From positions 1 to 6,576 of the forward strand of contig JAEWIW010000378.1 in assembly GCA_023386855.1 (NCBI GenBank): a stretch of 6,576 nucleotides of DNA. The letters run 5' to 3'. Below, one piece after another: positions 5,472 through 6,576 of the stretch. Origin of the DNA: Bacteroidota bacterium. GTDB lineage: Bacteria; Bacteroidota; Bacteroidia; Chitinophagales; Chitinophagaceae. Position numbers and translations under genes: made by a program. The notes below the pieces were generated by a model. It was not told where the DNA came from. It was given only the letters and a program-made list of their open reading frames with translations, and searched no databases. Positions within the stretch are counted from its first letter, which is position 1, and each line of letters starts with the position of its first letter.

Positions 5472-6576
5472 ATGGTAGACTCATTTGAAAAGATCCCGGT
5501 AAAAATATTCCCGGATCTTGCGCAGGGTTCACTTTATGCCGCCAATGAAGTGGCGAAAGTGATCAGGGAAAAACAGGAACAAAATCTTCCTGCGGTAATC
5601 GGATTTGCAACAGGTTCAACACCTAAAGTGATGTATGCTGAACTGGTTCGCATGCATAGGAATGAAGGATTAAGCTTTAGGAATGTTATCGCTTTCAACC
5701 TGGATGAATATTACCCGATTGACCCCGATGCTTTCCAGAGTTATAAAAGGTTCATGAAAGTTAACTTGTTCGACCATGTAGATATTGATCCAAATAATAT
5801 TCATATTCCTGATGGAACCATTACAAAGGAAGAAGTAAAGGAACATTGTCTTCAGTATGAGAAAATGATTGAAGATGCAGGTGGAATTGATCTCCAGATA
5901 TTAGGAATTGGATTGAATGGTCATATCGGTTTCAACGAACCTGGCTCAAGCATTTATTCAAGAACAAGGTTGATTGCGTTGGATAACAGCACGAGGATCG
6001 CGAACTCCTATGAATTCGCCAACCTTTCGCAGGTTCCAAGGCTTGCCATCACCATGGGCATCAGCACCATCCTTAAAGCAAAGAAGATCATCCTGCTTGC
6101 CTTCGGGGATGCAAAGTCTGAAATCATCCAGAAATCGGTTGAAGGAAATGTTACCGAGCAGATCCCTGCATCGTTGCTTCAGCAACATGGCGATACCACC
6201 GTTGTACTTGAAGAGATCGCTGCTGCAAACCTTACCAGGTTCCGTTCACCATGGTTAACCGGAGATTGCGACTGGACGCCTGCGATGATGCGGAAGGCCG
6301 TCGTGAATACAGCACTTAAGCTGAAAAAACCATTGCTGAGTTTAACCAACAGTGATTATAAGGATTCAGGATTGGGAGACCTGCTGGTAGAAAAGGGCGA
6401 TGCTTACCAGATCAACCTGCAGGTGTATTATATGCTAAGGGATAGCATTACAGGCTGGCCTGGGGGTAAACCGGATCTTTACCTGCCCAACCATCCAGAA
6501 CGCCAGAAACCATACCCAAAAAGATGTATCATCTTCTCCCCTCACCCCGATGATGATATCATTTCTATGGGGGGGA
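5472..6576 (+). CDS. nagB: glucosamine-6-phosphate deaminase fused to PIG-L/LmbE deacetylase domain, 3' end cut by window edge
   Basis: The 368 visible codons encode a full NagB domain (about 10-255), a linker (about 256-350) and the start of a second domain. NagB converts glucosamine-6-phosphate to fructose-6-phosphate and ammonia. Visible motifs are FATGSTPKVMY (45-55, phosphate loop), NLDEYYPI (76-83, general base Asp78), and GLNGHIGFNEPGSS (147-160, with His151 and Glu156). Asn149 stands where E. coli has Asp141. From Cys352 the sequence reads CIIFSPHPDDDIISMGG, whose HPDD (358-361) is the zinc-binding signature of PIG-L/LmbE N-acetylglucosaminyl deacetylases; the rest lies outside the window. 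Fusions of this kind, as I recall around 640-660 residues, occur in Bacteroidota. There is no signal peptide, so it acts in the cytosol. The ATG at 5472 follows the GH20 stop by 30 A-rich bases without a Shine-Dalgarno, suggesting one transcript. A deaminase-deacetylase pairing would channel GlcNAc-derived sugar to glycolysis; that is inference. Confidence 0.93.
   Translation, partial: MVDSFEKIPVKIFPDLAQGSLYAANEVAKVIREKQEQNLPAVIGFATGSTPKVMYAELVRMHRNEGLSFRNVIAFNLDEYYPIDPDAFQSYKRFMKVNLFDHVDIDPNNIHIPDGTITKEEVKEHCLQYEKMIEDAGGIDLQILGIGLNGHIGFNEPGSSIYSRTRLIALDNSTRIANSYEFANLSQVPRLAITMGISTILKAKKIILLAFGDAKSEIIQKSVEGNVTEQIPASLLQQHGDTTVVLEEIAAANLTRFRSPWLTGDCDWTPAMMRKAVVNTALKLKKPLLSLTNSDYKDSGLGDLLVEKGDAYQINLQVYYMLRDSITGWPGGKPDLYLPNHPERQKPYPKRCIIFSPHPDDDIISMGG

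Noticed and set aside
5958..6258. Overlapping short frames on both strands inside nagB
   Set aside because: The NagB frame is continuous with all motifs intact across this stretch, so these are shadows.
6569..6576. Run of seven G at the window end as a frameshift or phase-variation tract
   Set aside because: The frame reads the expected SMGG of PIG-L proteins through the run, and the sequence ends there, so nothing supports slippage.

Overview
The window looks like a Bacteroidota chromosome segment, most likely from the Chitinophagaceae/Sphingobacteriia side. The grounds are the family architectures (a NagB-PIG-L fusion, a Tat-exported glycosylasparaginase beside cutC), A-rich leaders without Shine-Dalgarno sequences, signal peptides ending in a TAQ/MAQ-type site, and moderate GC with frequent AGG arginine codons. 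The genus cannot be read from this sequence alone. Coding density is high, no gene-free stretch exceeds 90 bases, and no RNA gene, insertion sequence or CRISPR array is visible.

Layout: two genes run leftward. These are a Tat-exported N4-(beta-N-acetylglucosaminyl)-L-asparaginase (797-1819) and, downstream of it, a CutC-family TIM-barrel protein cut off by the left window edge (1-725). A GC-rich 13-bp tandem repeat with inverted ends (752-794) lies between them. An 82-bp divergent intergenic region (1820-1901) separates this pair from three rightward genes: a secreted S15/CocE-type hydrolase with the residue set of alpha-amino acid ester hydrolases (1902-3767), a secreted GH20 beta-N-acetylhexosaminidase (3852-5441), and a glucosamine-6-phosphate deaminase fused to a PIG-L/LmbE deacetylase domain, cut off by the right edge (5472-6576).

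Functionally, three of the five genes act on N-acetylglucosamine. GH20 would release terminal GlcNAc in the periplasm. The asparaginase would split the GlcNAc-Asn stub left from N-glycoproteins. The cytosolic NagB-PIG-L fusion could deacetylate an amino-sugar intermediate and deaminate glucosamine-6-phosphate into glycolysis. This fits a glycoprotein or amino-sugar salvage locus. The roles of the amino acid ester hydrolase and of CutC in it are open. The points most worth a second look are the deaminase-deacetylase fusion, the ester hydrolase in this context, the palindromic 13-bp array, and the CutC protein with an Asn where the E. coli and human proteins have His.
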